Positions 42,926 through 52,702 of a stretch of 64,000 nucleotides of DNA are shown here, one piece after another (position 1 is the first letter of the stretch; every line of letters starts with the position of its first letter). Source of the stretch: Microbacterium sp. AZCO (GTDB lineage: Bacteria; Actinomycetota; Actinomycetes; Actinomycetales; Microbacteriaceae); NCBI RefSeq assembly GCF_039614715.1, contig NZ_CP154857.1:3286001-3350000 (forward strand). Direction: 5' to 3'. The position numbers and the translations under genes are program-made. A model generated the notes under the pieces. That model had not been told where the DNA came from, made no database searches, and saw only the letters and a list, made by a program, of their open reading frames with translations.

Positions 42926-43840
42926 GTGGCACGCACGTCCCCCGCACCCGATCGGCAGGCGGCCCGCGACCTCGTCCGCGACTACTCCCTCGAGATGACC
43001 GGCAAGGACATCGCCGGTCTCGACGAGGCGAAGCACGCGATCCCGCTCGGCACGAAGATCAACGTCACCTTCCTCGACAACGAGGACCTCGAGATGCGCG
43101 TCGCCGCGGCCAAGGCCGTGAAGGACCTCGGCTTCGTCCCCGTGCCGCACATCTCCGCCCGTCGCCTGCAGAGTCAGGACCAGCTCGAGGAGTTCCTCGG
43201 CCGCCTGCAGGAGGTCGGCGCGACCGGGCATGTCTTCTCGGTGGGCGGTGACCCGACGACGCCCGAGGGCCCGTACGACTCGTCGCTCGCGCTGATCCAG
43301 TCGGGGCTCCTGCCCAAGTACGGCGTGCGCGAAGTCTCGATCGCAGGCTACCCAGAGGGTCACCCCGACATCCCCGACGACGTGCTGTGGCGGCACCTGG
43401 AGGACAAGTCCGCAGCCCTCAAGGACCAGGGGATGGATGCCGTCATCCTGACGCAGTTCGCGTTCGACACCGATCCGGTCCTCGACTGGATCCACACCGT
43501 CCGCGACCGCGGCATCGCCACGGAGATCCGGATCGGCACGCCCGGCCCCGCCGGGATCAAGCGTCTCCTCGGCTTCGCCCGCCGCTTCGGCATCGGCGCG
43601 AACGCGATGATCGTGAAGAAGTACGGCTTCTCGCTGACGAACCTCATGGGCACCGCCGGTCCCGACCGGTTCGTCACCGACCTCGCCTCGCACCTCGCGC
43701 ACGACCACTCGGCAGGCTCTGAGGCGGGGGGCGCGGGCGCGGCCAGGACGGCCGGAAGTGTCAAACTGCACTTCTACACTTTCGGCGGGCTGCTCGCGAC
43801 CTCGGAATGGGCGCGCGACTTCATCGCCGCTCAGTCCTAG
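42926..43840 (+). CDS. metF: 5,10-methylenetetrahydrofolate reductase
   Basis: 304 residues of the MetF FAD family. In this cluster it would run in reverse of biosynthesis: oxidising the 5-methyl-tetrahydrofolate made by LigM to methylene-tetrahydrofolate. Motifs: I-N-V-T-F-L near the N-terminus, H-I-S-A-R-R, F-S-V-G-G-D-P, Q-F-A-F-D-T and G-T-P-G-P-A. GTG 42926 has AAAGGA 9 bases upstream; in-frame ATG 42905 is possible. Sphingomonad lignin degraders use the same ligM-metF pairing. Confidence 0.87.
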   Translation: MARTSPAPDRQAARDLVRDYSLEMTGKDIAGLDEAKHAIPLGTKINVTFLDNEDLEMRVAAAKAVKDLGFVPVPHISARRLQSQDQLEEFLGRLQEVGATGHVFSVGGDPTTPEGPYDSSLALIQSGLLPKYGVREVSIAGYPEGHPDIPDDVLWRHLEDKSAALKDQGMDAVILTQFAFDTDPVLDWIHTVRDRGIATEIRIGTPGPAGIKRLLGFARRFGIGANAMIVKKYGFSLTNLMGTAGPDRFVTDLASHLAHDHSAGSEAGGAGAARTAGSVKLHFYTFGGLLATSEWARDFIAAQS

Positions 43841-43853
43841 GAGGCGACTGCCG

Positions 43854-44726
43854 ATGACCCTGCACACCGAGACTCTCCGCGATCACGCGTGTCTCATCGT
43901 CCACGGCCCCGACCAGCCCGGTCTGGTCGCGGCCGTCACGGCGCTCGTGACGCGCAATCAGGGCAACATCGTGTCGCTCGACCAGTACTCCGACGACCCC
44001 CAGGGCGGCAGCTTCTTCCAGCGCGTCGTCTTCCACCGCACCGATCTGACGGCCGCCCTGCCCGAGATCCACGCCGACCTGGAGAAGACGCTCGAGCCCT
44101 ACGGCATGGAGTGGCGCCTCACCGACCAGTCGATCCCGAAGCGCATGGCGATCCTCGCGTCGACGAGCGACCACTGCCTCCTCGACCTTCTGTGGCGGCA
44201 CCGCCGCGGCGACCTGCCCGTGACGATCCCGATGGTCGTCTCCAACCACACGAACACCGCCGAGGACGTGCGGTCGTTCGGCGTTCCGTTCTTCCACGTC
44301 CCCTCGCAGGGGCCCGACAAGAGCGAGGCCGAGGCCAAGATCGTCGAGTTGCTGCGCGGCAACGTCGACTTCGTCGTGCTCGCGCGCTACATGCAGATCC
44401 TGTCGCCGGACTTCCTCCGTCAGGTCGGCGTTCCCGTGATAAACATCCACCACTCGTTCCTGCCGGCGTTCATCGGAGCCGCCCCCTACCGCAAGGCCAA
44501 AGAGCGCGGGGTCAAGCTCATCGGCGCGACGAGCCACTACGTGACCGAGGACCTCGACGAGGGTCCGATCATCGAGCAGGACGTCGTCCGCGTGACCCAC
44601 GCCGACTCGGCCGCCGACCTGCAGCGCCGCGGTGCCGACGTGGAACGCGCCGTGCTCTCGCGCGCGGTCCTCTGGCACGCGCAGGACCGCGTCATCCGGC
44701 ACGGAAACCACACGATCGTCTTCTGA
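43854..44726 (+). CDS. purU: Formyltetrahydrofolate deformylase
   Basis: Hydrolyses 10-formyl-tetrahydrofolate to formate and free tetrahydrofolate. 290 residues: N-terminal ACT domain (about 8-90) and a formyltransferase-like domain with the catalytic Asn 197, His 199 and Asp 235. It regenerates tetrahydrofolate for LigM. AGGAGG upstream; 13 bases after metF. Confidence 0.93.
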   Translation: MTLHTETLRDHACLIVHGPDQPGLVAAVTALVTRNQGNIVSLDQYSDDPQGGSFFQRVVFHRTDLTAALPEIHADLEKTLEPYGMEWRLTDQSIPKRMAILASTSDHCLLDLLWRHRRGDLPVTIPMVVSNHTNTAEDVRSFGVPFFHVPSQGPDKSEAEAKIVELLRGNVDFVVLARYMQILSPDFLRQVGVPVINIHHSFLPAFIGAAPYRKAKERGVKLIGATSHYVTEDLDEGPIIEQDVVRVTHADSAADLQRRGADVERAVLSRAVLWHAQDRVIRHGNHTIVF

Positions 44727-46223
<1,497 letters not shown>

Positions 46224-46240
46224 TCCGGCGGTGAGACGAC

Positions 46241-46267
46241 CCCCCTGGCCGGCACCCGGCCAGGGGG
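46241..46267 (+). terminator. Terminator hairpin after ligM
   Basis: CCCCCTGGCCGG and CCGGCCAGGGGG with a CAC loop, 18 bases after the ligM stop. Confidence 0.75.
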
Positions 46268-46296
46268 TCGGTACGCTCGGAGGCGGAAGGAGTCCG

Positions 46297-46878
46297 ATGA
46301 GTCTGCGCTACGCACTGCTGGCGATCCTGCGCGTCGGGCCGCTGTCGGGCTACGACCTGCAGAAGCAGTTCCACCAGTCGGTCGGGCACGTGTGGCACGC
46401 GCCGGACTCGCAGATCTACCCCGAGCTGCGCAAGATGGAGGCGGACGGGCTCGTCGAGGCCGAGGAGCAGACGCGCGGCGAGCGCGGCACGCGGCGGCTG
46501 TATCACGTGACGGATGCCGGCAACCAGGCGTTCCTCGACTGGATGGCCACTCCCCTCGACTACCAGCGGGTGCGCGACCCCGCGCATCTCCGCGCCGCCT
46601 ACCTCGAGACGGCCACGCCCGAGGCTGCGCGCCGCTTCCTCGAGGCGCACATCTCGGAGTGGGAGGGTGAGCTCGCGCAGTGGGAGGGCGAGATCGCCCG
46701 CATCGACGCCGTCGCCAACCCCATGCTCATGCGCCGGCTCGCCGTGACGCCGCAGTCCGAGCGCGAGCGCACGATCGCCTACAAGCGGTTCGCGTACGAG
46801 GGCCTCGTCGAACGGGCTCGCGGCGAGATCGAGTGGGCGCGTCGCGGCCTCTCGCTCGTCGACCGGCTGTATCCGTGA
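46297..46878 (+). CDS. PadR-family regulator (VanR-like candidate)
   Basis: 193 residues: winged helix (G-P-L-S-G-Y-D-L-Q-K-Q-F, Q-I-Y-P-E-L-R-K-M) and the C-terminal helical dimer domain. PadR proteins control phenolic-acid genes; in C. glutamicum the PadR-type VanR represses vanillate genes. It lies directly after ligM and probably binds the palindrome before metF. AAGGAG before the ATG; TACGCT at 46272 may be its own -10. Confidence 0.86.
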   Translation: MSLRYALLAILRVGPLSGYDLQKQFHQSVGHVWHAPDSQIYPELRKMEADGLVEAEEQTRGERGTRRLYHVTDAGNQAFLDWMATPLDYQRVRDPAHLRAAYLETATPEAARRFLEAHISEWEGELAQWEGEIARIDAVANPMLMRRLAVTPQSERERTIAYKRFAYEGLVERARGEIEWARRGLSLVDRLYP

Positions 46879-47417
46879 GCCCCGTCCCCGAGTGGTCCCG
46901 GATCTGGTACCCGGGAAAGGTCGCCCGCCGGTTCTGGCGGCAGGGCAACAGGGCGACCATCGTCCTCCTCGTCTGCTTCTCCCTCCTGCTCATCAGCGTC
47001 CCGATCGCGGCGATCCTGCTGCCTCTCGCCGGCGCCCAGTCCACGGCCGCAGCCGAGGCCGAAGCGGCCGAGCACCTCGACGCGGTCGTCGGGACGCTTC
47101 CCTCCGACCTCATCCGGTCGGACGAGGAAGGGTCGGCCACCGAGGAGCCGTGCCCCGGAAACCCCGACAAGAAGCTCGTCCAGATCCATCGCGTCGTCGT
47201 GGTCGACCCCGCGTTCGACAAGGCCGGCTGGCTCGATGAGGTGGGCGGCCGGTTCGAGGACTGGCGCCTCAGCCGGCACACGCTCGACACCGACGGCTCC
47301 CTCCTCGTCTCGCTCGTCGCGCCGGACCTGTCGCTCGTCAGCGTGCAGTCGGCCGAGACGGCGAACGGCACCGAGCTCACGCTGATCTCGTCATCCCCCT
47401 GCGTCGCAGCCGACTAG
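46875..47417 (+). CDS. Hypothetical single-pass membrane protein
   Basis: 180 residues. One membrane segment (about 28-52: I-V-L-L-V-C-F-S-L-L-L) follows a basic N-terminus; the rest should lie outside the cell, with two Cys (P-C-P and P-C-V-A). GTG overlaps the padR stop (GTGA), so it is co-transcribed. No family recognised. Its TAG overlaps the stop of the converging beta-lactamase-like gene. Confidence 0.7.
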   Translation: MSPVPEWSRIWYPGKVARRFWRQGNRATIVLLVCFSLLLISVPIAAILLPLAGAQSTAAAEAEAAEHLDAVVGTLPSDLIRSDEEGSATEEPCPGNPDKKLVQIHRVVVVDPAFDKAGWLDEVGGRFEDWRLSRHTLDTDGSLLVSLVAPDLSLVSVQSAETANGTELTLISSSPCVAAD

Positions 47418-48337
47418 AAGACGTACTCCATCAGGTCGACGCCGAGCGTGCGGAAGGCGTCGTGCACGCGCAGTCGGTGCGTGATCGAGAGGTCGTCGAA
47501 GCACACGATGAGCGCATACGAGACGCCCGCCCGGGGACCGGCGATGACTCCCGCTTCGACGCGGATGCCGGCATCCCGTCCCGTCTTGTTGATGAAGAGA
47601 AGCCCGTGCTCGTCGTTCTCGTGCGCGAACGGGTCGAGGCCCGTCGCCGCGGCGACGAGCGACAGGTCGTGATTGAGGCTCAGCCACTCGGCGACCTGCG
47701 CGCTGACCCCGGGCGACACGGCCTGCGAGTTGACGAGCGCCGCGAACACCTCGGCGAGCTCGCGTGCCGAGCCGAGGGCGAAGTGGGGCGCGTCGTCGGG
47801 GCCGCGCTCGTCACGGAACCGGTCGAGCAGCGCCGCGCGCGAGAGGCCGAGGTCTTCGATGCGCGCACGCACGGCCTCGAGGCCGACGCGCGTGATGAGG
47901 AGGTTGGCCGCCGTTGCGTCGCCCGTCGCCGCGGTGAGCACCGCGAGGTCGGAGAGCGGCAGAGCGGGCGCCTTGAGGTGCTGCCACACGCCCCCGACCG
48001 CGACGGGGTCGATCGACGACCGCTCGACGATCTCGAGTGGGTCGAGCGTGCCCGCCTCGAAGCCGGCGGCCACCTCGATGAGCAGCGGCACGACACCGAG
48101 CCCGGCGACCGGCAGCGTCACGAAGTCGTCGCCCGAGAGCACCGACGTGCCGCGGTCGAGGTCGTTGACGCGCACCGAGATGCGCGCGCCGAAGCCCGCG
48201 AGCTCGTCGAGCGATTTCAGCGTGGAAGTGAACGAGCGGCGCCCCACAGCCGCGCGCTTGGGGAGCCGACGGTTGCCGCGCCTCGACCCGCGGAGCGAGT
48301 CGAGGGCGCGGTCAGAGGGCTCAGGGGACGTGCCCAC
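47414..48337 (-). CDS. Class A beta-lactamase-like protein lacking catalytic residues
   Basis: 307 residues with the serine-beta-lactamase/PBP fold order. The S-x-x-K motif is V-A-G-L-G-V (Gly 79 and Val 82 in place of Ser and Lys), the S-D-N motif is G-D-A (139-141), but K-T-G (251-253) is kept. It therefore should not hydrolyse lactams and may be a binding or structural pseudoenzyme. GTG 48337 has AAAGGA 9 bases upstream; ATG 48406 is possible. A 16-bp palindrome (48379-48394) lies upstream. No signal peptide is evident from this start. Confidence 0.75.
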   Translation of the reverse strand: MGTSPEPSDRALDSLRGSRRGNRRLPKRAAVGRRSFTSTLKSLDELAGFGARISVRVNDLDRGTSVLSGDDFVTLPVAGLGVVPLLIEVAAGFEAGTLDPLEIVERSSIDPVAVGGVWQHLKAPALPLSDLAVLTAATGDATAANLLITRVGLEAVRARIEDLGLSRAALLDRFRDERGPDDAPHFALGSARELAEVFAALVNSQAVSPGVSAQVAEWLSLNHDLSLVAAATGLDPFAHENDEHGLLFINKTGRDAGIRVEAGVIAGPRAGVSYALIVCFDDLSITHRLRVHDAFRTLGVDLMEYVF

Positions 48338-48449
48338 GAGGCCGCTTCCTTTCGGGGTGTTCGGGAGGGTGTGAAAGGCGCGCCGGCCGGCGCGAAACAG
48401 GTACATCGTCGTCGTGTCTTGCGGGGTGCTGGAACGGGTATCGCGTTGT

Positions 48450-48481
48450 CATGCCGCCCGACCGGGTACCCGGGCGGCATG
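48450..48481 (-). terminator. Terminator hairpin after the M13 peptidase gene
   Basis: CATGCCGCCCG and CGGGCGGCATG with a 10-base loop, just after the stop at 48489. Confidence 0.75.
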
Positions 48482-48488
48482 GGGCGTG

Positions 48489-50453
48489 TCACCAGATGGT
48501 GACGCGCTGGTCCTCGGGCAGCCAGAGGGCGTCCGTGTCGGTGACGCCGAATGCATCGTAGAACGCGTCGATGTTGCGCACGATCTGATTGCACCGGAAT
48601 TCGTTGGGCGAGTGCGGGTCGATCGTCAGCAGGCGGATGGTCTCGGCATCCCGACCCTTCTGCTGCCAGATCTGACCCCAGCTGAGCAGCAGGCGCTGGA
48701 TGCCGGTGAACCCGTCGATCTCGGGCGCCTCGGCGCCGTCGAGCGACAGCTCGTACGCCTTGATGGCGATCCCCAGCCCGCCGAGGTCGCCGATGTTCTC
48801 GCCGATCGTGAGCGCACCGTTGACCTTGTACTCGTCGGACAGGCCCTGCGGCGTCAGCTCGCTGTACTGAGCGATGAGGTGCTTCGTGCGCTCCTCGAAG
48901 GCTGCGCGGTCGTCGTCGGTCCACCAGTCGCGCAGCGACCCGTCGCCGTCGAAGCGGCTGCCCTGGTCGTCGAAGCCGTGGCCGATCTCGTGCCCGATCA
49001 CGGCGCCGATGCCACCGTAGTTGGCCGCCGCGTCGCGATCCGCCTCGAAGAACGGGTGCTGCAGGATCGCCGCGGGGAACACGATCTCGTTCATGAGCGG
49101 GTTGTAGTACGCGTTCACCGTCTGCGGCGTCATGTACCACTCGTCGCGGTCGATCGGCTTGCCGACCTTGTCGAGCTGGCGATCGTGCTCGAGCACGTGC
49201 GACCGGCCGACATTGCCGACGAGGTCGGCCGGGTCGATCTCGAGACCCGAGTAGTCCTTCCACTTCACCGGGTAGCCGATCTTCGGCGTGAAGGCGTCGA
49301 GCTTGGCGAGCGCGCGCTCGCGCGTCTCGGGGCTCATCCACGGAAGCTCGGCGATCGAGCGGCGGTAGGCCTCGATGAGGTTCGCGACGAGCTCGTCCAT
49401 CGCCTCCTTCGCGGCCGGCGGGAAGTGACGCTCGACGTAGACCTTGCCGATCGCCTCGCCCATTGCGGCCTCGGCGAGGCCGACGCCGCGCTTCCAGCGC
49501 TCGCGGATGACCGGGACGCCGGTGAGCTGCGTGCCGTAGAACGCGAAGTTCTCGTCGACGAACTCGTCGGTGAGGAACGGGGCGGCGGCGTGCACGACCG
49601 AGAAGCGCAGCCACGCCTTCCAGTCCTCGAGGTGGTCCTCGACGAGGAGCGCGCCGAGGCCCTCGAGGAAGCTCGGCTGGTACACCACGACCTCGGCGAA
49701 GGCATCGGGATGCCCCGGCGCGACGCCGTCGAGCCACGGCTGCAGGTCGACGCCCACGAGCTCCTGCACCTCGGCCCACGTCTTGAGGTTGTAGGTCGCG
49801 ACCGCGTCGCGGCTGCGGACGTTGTCCCAGTGGTGCGCGGCGAGCTCGGTCTCGAGCGTCGTGATGCGGTCGGCGGATGCGGCGGGCTCGGCGATGCCGG
49901 CGAGTGCGAGCATCTTCTCGACGTGCTCGCGGAAGGCGATGCGCGTCTCGCCGAAGTTCTCGAGGCGGTAGTACGACTCGTCGGGAAGCGACAGCCCGCC
50001 CTGCACGAGGAACGGCAGGTAGCGCGTCGGGTTGCCCGGGTCGGGCTCGACGTAGAGCGTGATCATGCCGCCGAGGCCGTCCCGCTCGAACTCGCCCACC
50101 GTCCGCAGCAGCTCGGGCACGGACGTGACGGCGTCGACCTTCGCGAGGCGCTCCGCGAGCGGGGCGGCGCCCGCCTCGGCGATGCGGCCGGTGTCCATGA
50201 AGCTCGAGTAGAGGTCGCCGATCTTGCGGGCCTCGCTGCCGGGCTCCGCCTGCTGCGACTCCTCGACGATCGCGCGGACGTCCTTCTCGGCCTGCTCCGC
50301 GATGAGGTGGAAGGAGCCCCAGCGCGCCTTGTCGTCGGGGATCTCGGTGCGCGCGAGCCACGCGCCGTTGACGTGGCGGAAGAGGTCGTCCTGCGGGCGG
50401 ATCTCAGGGCTCAGTTCATCGAGCGTGAGACCGGATCGGGGGCTCTCGGTCAT
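48489..50453 (-). CDS. M13 family metallopeptidase (neprilysin/PepO type)
   Basis: 654 residues. Zinc site H-E-I-G-H with the third ligand in G-E-N-I-G-D; substrate-binding N-A-Y-Y-N-P. No signal peptide, so it likely acts inside the cell on peptides. ATG with TATCCT 6 bases upstream (leaderless). Confidence 0.92.
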   Translation of the reverse strand: MTESPRSGLTLDELSPEIRPQDDLFRHVNGAWLARTEIPDDKARWGSFHLIAEQAEKDVRAIVEESQQAEPGSEARKIGDLYSSFMDTGRIAEAGAAPLAERLAKVDAVTSVPELLRTVGEFERDGLGGMITLYVEPDPGNPTRYLPFLVQGGLSLPDESYYRLENFGETRIAFREHVEKMLALAGIAEPAASADRITTLETELAAHHWDNVRSRDAVATYNLKTWAEVQELVGVDLQPWLDGVAPGHPDAFAEVVVYQPSFLEGLGALLVEDHLEDWKAWLRFSVVHAAAPFLTDEFVDENFAFYGTQLTGVPVIRERWKRGVGLAEAAMGEAIGKVYVERHFPPAAKEAMDELVANLIEAYRRSIAELPWMSPETRERALAKLDAFTPKIGYPVKWKDYSGLEIDPADLVGNVGRSHVLEHDRQLDKVGKPIDRDEWYMTPQTVNAYYNPLMNEIVFPAAILQHPFFEADRDAAANYGGIGAVIGHEIGHGFDDQGSRFDGDGSLRDWWTDDDRAAFEERTKHLIAQYSELTPQGLSDEYKVNGALTIGENIGDLGGLGIAIKAYELSLDGAEAPEIDGFTGIQRLLLSWGQIWQQKGRDAETIRLLTIDPHSPNEFRCNQIVRNIDAFYDAFGVTDTDALWLPEDQRVTIW

Positions 50454-50459
50454 TCGACC

Positions 50460-50465
50460 AGGATA
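50460..50465 (-). promoter_or_regulatory. -10 element TATCCT of a leaderless promoter (M13 peptidase)
   Basis: Minus-strand TATCCT, 6 bases, then ATG 50453. Confidence 0.6.
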
Positions 50466-50538
50466 TGCCGTCCTCCGACACGGAAACCTGGATGCCTCCC
50501 GTCGGAGAAGATCACGATCGTCGGACGATTCGGCGGGA

Positions 50539-50631
50539 ATCCTCCGACGGAGGCGCGATCCTCCGACGCAGGCACGGTCTTCCGACGGAGCACATCCCCG
50601 GACGCGGGCGCGATCCGCCGACGGAGCGGCC
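50539..50631. repeat. Array of five degenerate 17-19-bp palindromic repeats
   Basis: Units start at 50539, 50558, 50577, 50596 and 50613; consensus ATCCTCCGACGGAGGCGCG, itself holding the palindrome CTCCGACGGAG. Fills much of the 203-base divergent gap between the M13 peptidase and MATE genes. Confidence 0.75.
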
Positions 50632-50644
50632 GCCGCACCCGCCG

Positions 50645-50650
50645 TAGGCT
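50645..50650 (+). promoter_or_regulatory. -10 element TAGGCT of a leaderless promoter (MATE gene)
   Basis: TAGGCT, 6 bases, then GTG 50657. Confidence 0.65.
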
Positions 50651-50656
50651 CGGAGC

Positions 50657-51976
50657 GTGGCCCCCGACACGCTGAACCGCGACATCCTGCGGCTGGCCGT
50701 GCCGGCGCTCGGCGCACTCATCGCCGAGCCGCTGTTCCTCATCGTCGACTCGGCTCTTGTCGGGCACCTCGGCGTCGAGCCGCTCGCGGGCCTGGGCATC
50801 GCCTCGGCGGTGCTGCAGACGATCGTCGGGCTCATGGTCTTCCTCGCCTACTCCACGACGCCCGCCGTCGCCCGGCGCTTCGGCGCGGGCGATCCGACGA
50901 AGGCCGTGTCCGTGGGCATCGACGGCATGTGGCTGGCGCTCGGACTCGGCGCGATCCTCGCGCTGGCCGGCTTCGTCGCGACGCCGTTCCTCGTCGGGCT
51001 CTTCGGCGCCACGCCCGGCGTCGCCGCGGAGGCCGTGACGTACCTCGGCATCTCGATGTGGGGACTCCCCGCGATGCTGGTCGTGTTCGCCGCGACGGGT
51101 CTCCTGCGCGGCCTGCAGGACACGGTCACGCCGCTCTGGATCGCCGGACTCGGCTTCGCCGCGAACGCCCTGCTCAACTGGGCGTTCATCTACGGCCTCG
51201 GCTGGGGCATCGCGGGCTCCGCCGCCGGCACGGTCGTCGCGCAGTGGGGCATGGTCGCCGCATACGTCGTGGTCGTCGGCCGGCTCGCACGCCGGCACGA
51301 GGCATCCATCCGCCCTCATCGGGAGGGTGTGCGGGGGTCGGCGCGCTCGGGCGGCTGGCTGTTCCTGCGCACCGTCTCGCTGCGCGTCGCGCTCCTCGCG
51401 ACCGTCGTCGTCGCGACGGCGCTCGGCACGGAGGAGCTCGCCGGCTGGCAGGTCGCCTTCACGATCTTCTCGACCGCTGCATTCGCCCTCGACGCCCTCG
51501 CGATCGCGGCGCAGGCCCTCATCGGCAAGGGCCTCGGCGCCGAGGACCAGCCGCTCGTGCACCGCGTGCTGGGCCGCACCGTCGCGTGGGGCGTGTGGTT
51601 CGGCGTGCTCGTGGGCGCGGTCATCGGCGTCTTGTCGGGCATCATCGGCCTGCTCTTCACGGGCAGCGCCGAGATCGCCGCGCTCGTGCAGCCGGCGCTC
51701 ATCGTGCTCGCCGTCGCCCAGCCGATCTGCGGCGTCGTGTTCGTGCTCGACGGCGTGCTCATCGGCGCCGGCGACGGCCGCTACCTCGCGGTCGCGGGTG
51801 GCATCAACCTCGTGCCGTTCCTGCCGTTCCTCGCGATCCTGGCGTGGCTGCAGCCGACCGGCGCGGCCGGTCTCGCGTGGCTGTCGGTCGCGTTCTTCGG
51901 CGTCTACATGCTCGCGCGTCTCGGCACGCTCGGCTGGCGCGTGCGCGGCGCCGCCTGGATGACCGCCGGCGCCTGA
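50657..51976 (+). CDS. MATE-family efflux transporter (DinF type)
   Basis: 439 residues, twelve membrane segments in two halves; early E-P-L-F-L-I-V-D and the G-D-P loop (G-A-G-D-P-T-K-A). Exports drugs or metabolites using an ion gradient. Substrate unknown. GTG start, leaderless. Confidence 0.9.
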   Translation: MAPDTLNRDILRLAVPALGALIAEPLFLIVDSALVGHLGVEPLAGLGIASAVLQTIVGLMVFLAYSTTPAVARRFGAGDPTKAVSVGIDGMWLALGLGAILALAGFVATPFLVGLFGATPGVAAEAVTYLGISMWGLPAMLVVFAATGLLRGLQDTVTPLWIAGLGFAANALLNWAFIYGLGWGIAGSAAGTVVAQWGMVAAYVVVVGRLARRHEASIRPHREGVRGSARSGGWLFLRTVSLRVALLATVVVATALGTEELAGWQVAFTIFSTAAFALDALAIAAQALIGKGLGAEDQPLVHRVLGRTVAWGVWFGVLVGAVIGVLSGIIGLLFTGSAEIAALVQPALIVLAVAQPICGVVFVLDGVLIGAGDGRYLAVAGGINLVPFLPFLAILAWLQPTGAAGLAWLSVAFFGVYMLARLGTLGWRVRGAAWMTAGA

Positions 51977-51980
51977 CCCG

Positions 51981-52607
51981 CTACGCCCAGCGGCGGCACC
52001 ACTCGTACATGACGACGGCGGCCGCGGCGCTGGCGTTGATCGAGCGCGTCGAGCCGTACTGCGTGATCTCGACGGTCCGGGATGCCGCGGCCAGCGCCTC
52101 GGGCGACAGCCCAGGGCCCTCCTGCCCGAAGAGCAGCACGCAGCGCTCGGGCAGCTCCGCCCGGTCGACGGGCACCGAGCCGTCGACGTTGTCGACGGCG
52201 ATGACCGGCAGGGATGCGGCCTCCGCCCAGGCCGCGAAGGCGTCGACATCCTCGTGGTGCCGCACGTGCTGGTAGCGGTCGGTCACCATCGCGCCACGGC
52301 GGTTCCAGCGCCGCCTGCCGATGATGTGCACCTCGGCGGCGAGGAAGGCGTTGGCCGATCGCACGATCGAGCCGATGTTCATGTCGTGCTGCCAGTTCTC
52401 GATCGCGACATGGAAGGGATGCCGCTTCCGATCGAGGTCCGCGACAATCGCGTCCATCGACCAGTAGCGGTACTCGTCGACGACGTTGCGCGTGTCGCCG
52501 TGGGCGAGCAGCTCCGGGTCGAGCCGCGCGTCGTCGGGCCACTCGCCCGGCCAGGGTCCGACGCCGTACGGCAGCTGCGGCTCGGCGTCGGCGGGCTCGT
52601 CGGTCAC
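51981..52607 (-). CDS. TrmH/SpoU-family RNA methyltransferase
   Basis: 208 residues; SPOUT knot motifs N-I-G-S-I-V-R-S-A-N-A-F, L-F-G-Q-E-G-P-G-L-S and S-T-R-S-I-N-A-S. Methylates a ribose 2'-OH in tRNA or rRNA with SAM; target unknown. GTG with TAGCCT 6 bases upstream. Its 3' end meets the MATE gene 4 bases away. Confidence 0.9.
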   Translation of the reverse strand: MTDEPADAEPQLPYGVGPWPGEWPDDARLDPELLAHGDTRNVVDEYRYWSMDAIVADLDRKRHPFHVAIENWQHDMNIGSIVRSANAFLAAEVHIIGRRRWNRRGAMVTDRYQHVRHHEDVDAFAAWAEAASLPVIAVDNVDGSVPVDRAELPERCVLLFGQEGPGLSPEALAAASRTVEITQYGSTRSINASAAAAVVMYEWCRRWA

Positions 52608-52613
52608 CGCCTC

Positions 52614-52619
52614 AGGCTA
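52614..52619 (-). promoter_or_regulatory. -10 element TAGCCT of a leaderless promoter (TrmH gene)
   Basis: Minus-strand TAGCCT, 6 bases, then GTG 52607. Confidence 0.65.
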
Positions 52620-52656
52620 GCCGCGGACCCCCGCGCGACCCGCCTCGCCCTCAGGG

Positions 52657-52672
52657 TTTCGGCATCCCGAAA
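52657..52672. promoter_or_regulatory. MntR-like box 1
   Basis: TTTCGGCATCCCGAAA, 6-bp arms with a 4-base centre. Centre 28 bases before that of box 2. Confidence 0.65.
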
Positions 52673-52679
52673 TCGGGCG

Positions 52680-52702
52680 TAGGTTTTCGGTATGCCGAAA
52701 AC
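52680..52702 (+). promoter_or_regulatory. mntH leaderless promoter with MntR-like box 2
   Basis: -10 TAGGTT (52680-52685), 6 bases, ATG 52692. The 20-bp palindrome GTTTTCGGTATGCCGAAAAC (52683-52702) covers the -10, the start site and the first codons. Confidence 0.75.

Noticed and set aside
50539..50631. Replication origin iterons
   Set aside because: No AT-rich segment or initiator gene nearby; the region lies between ordinary genes.
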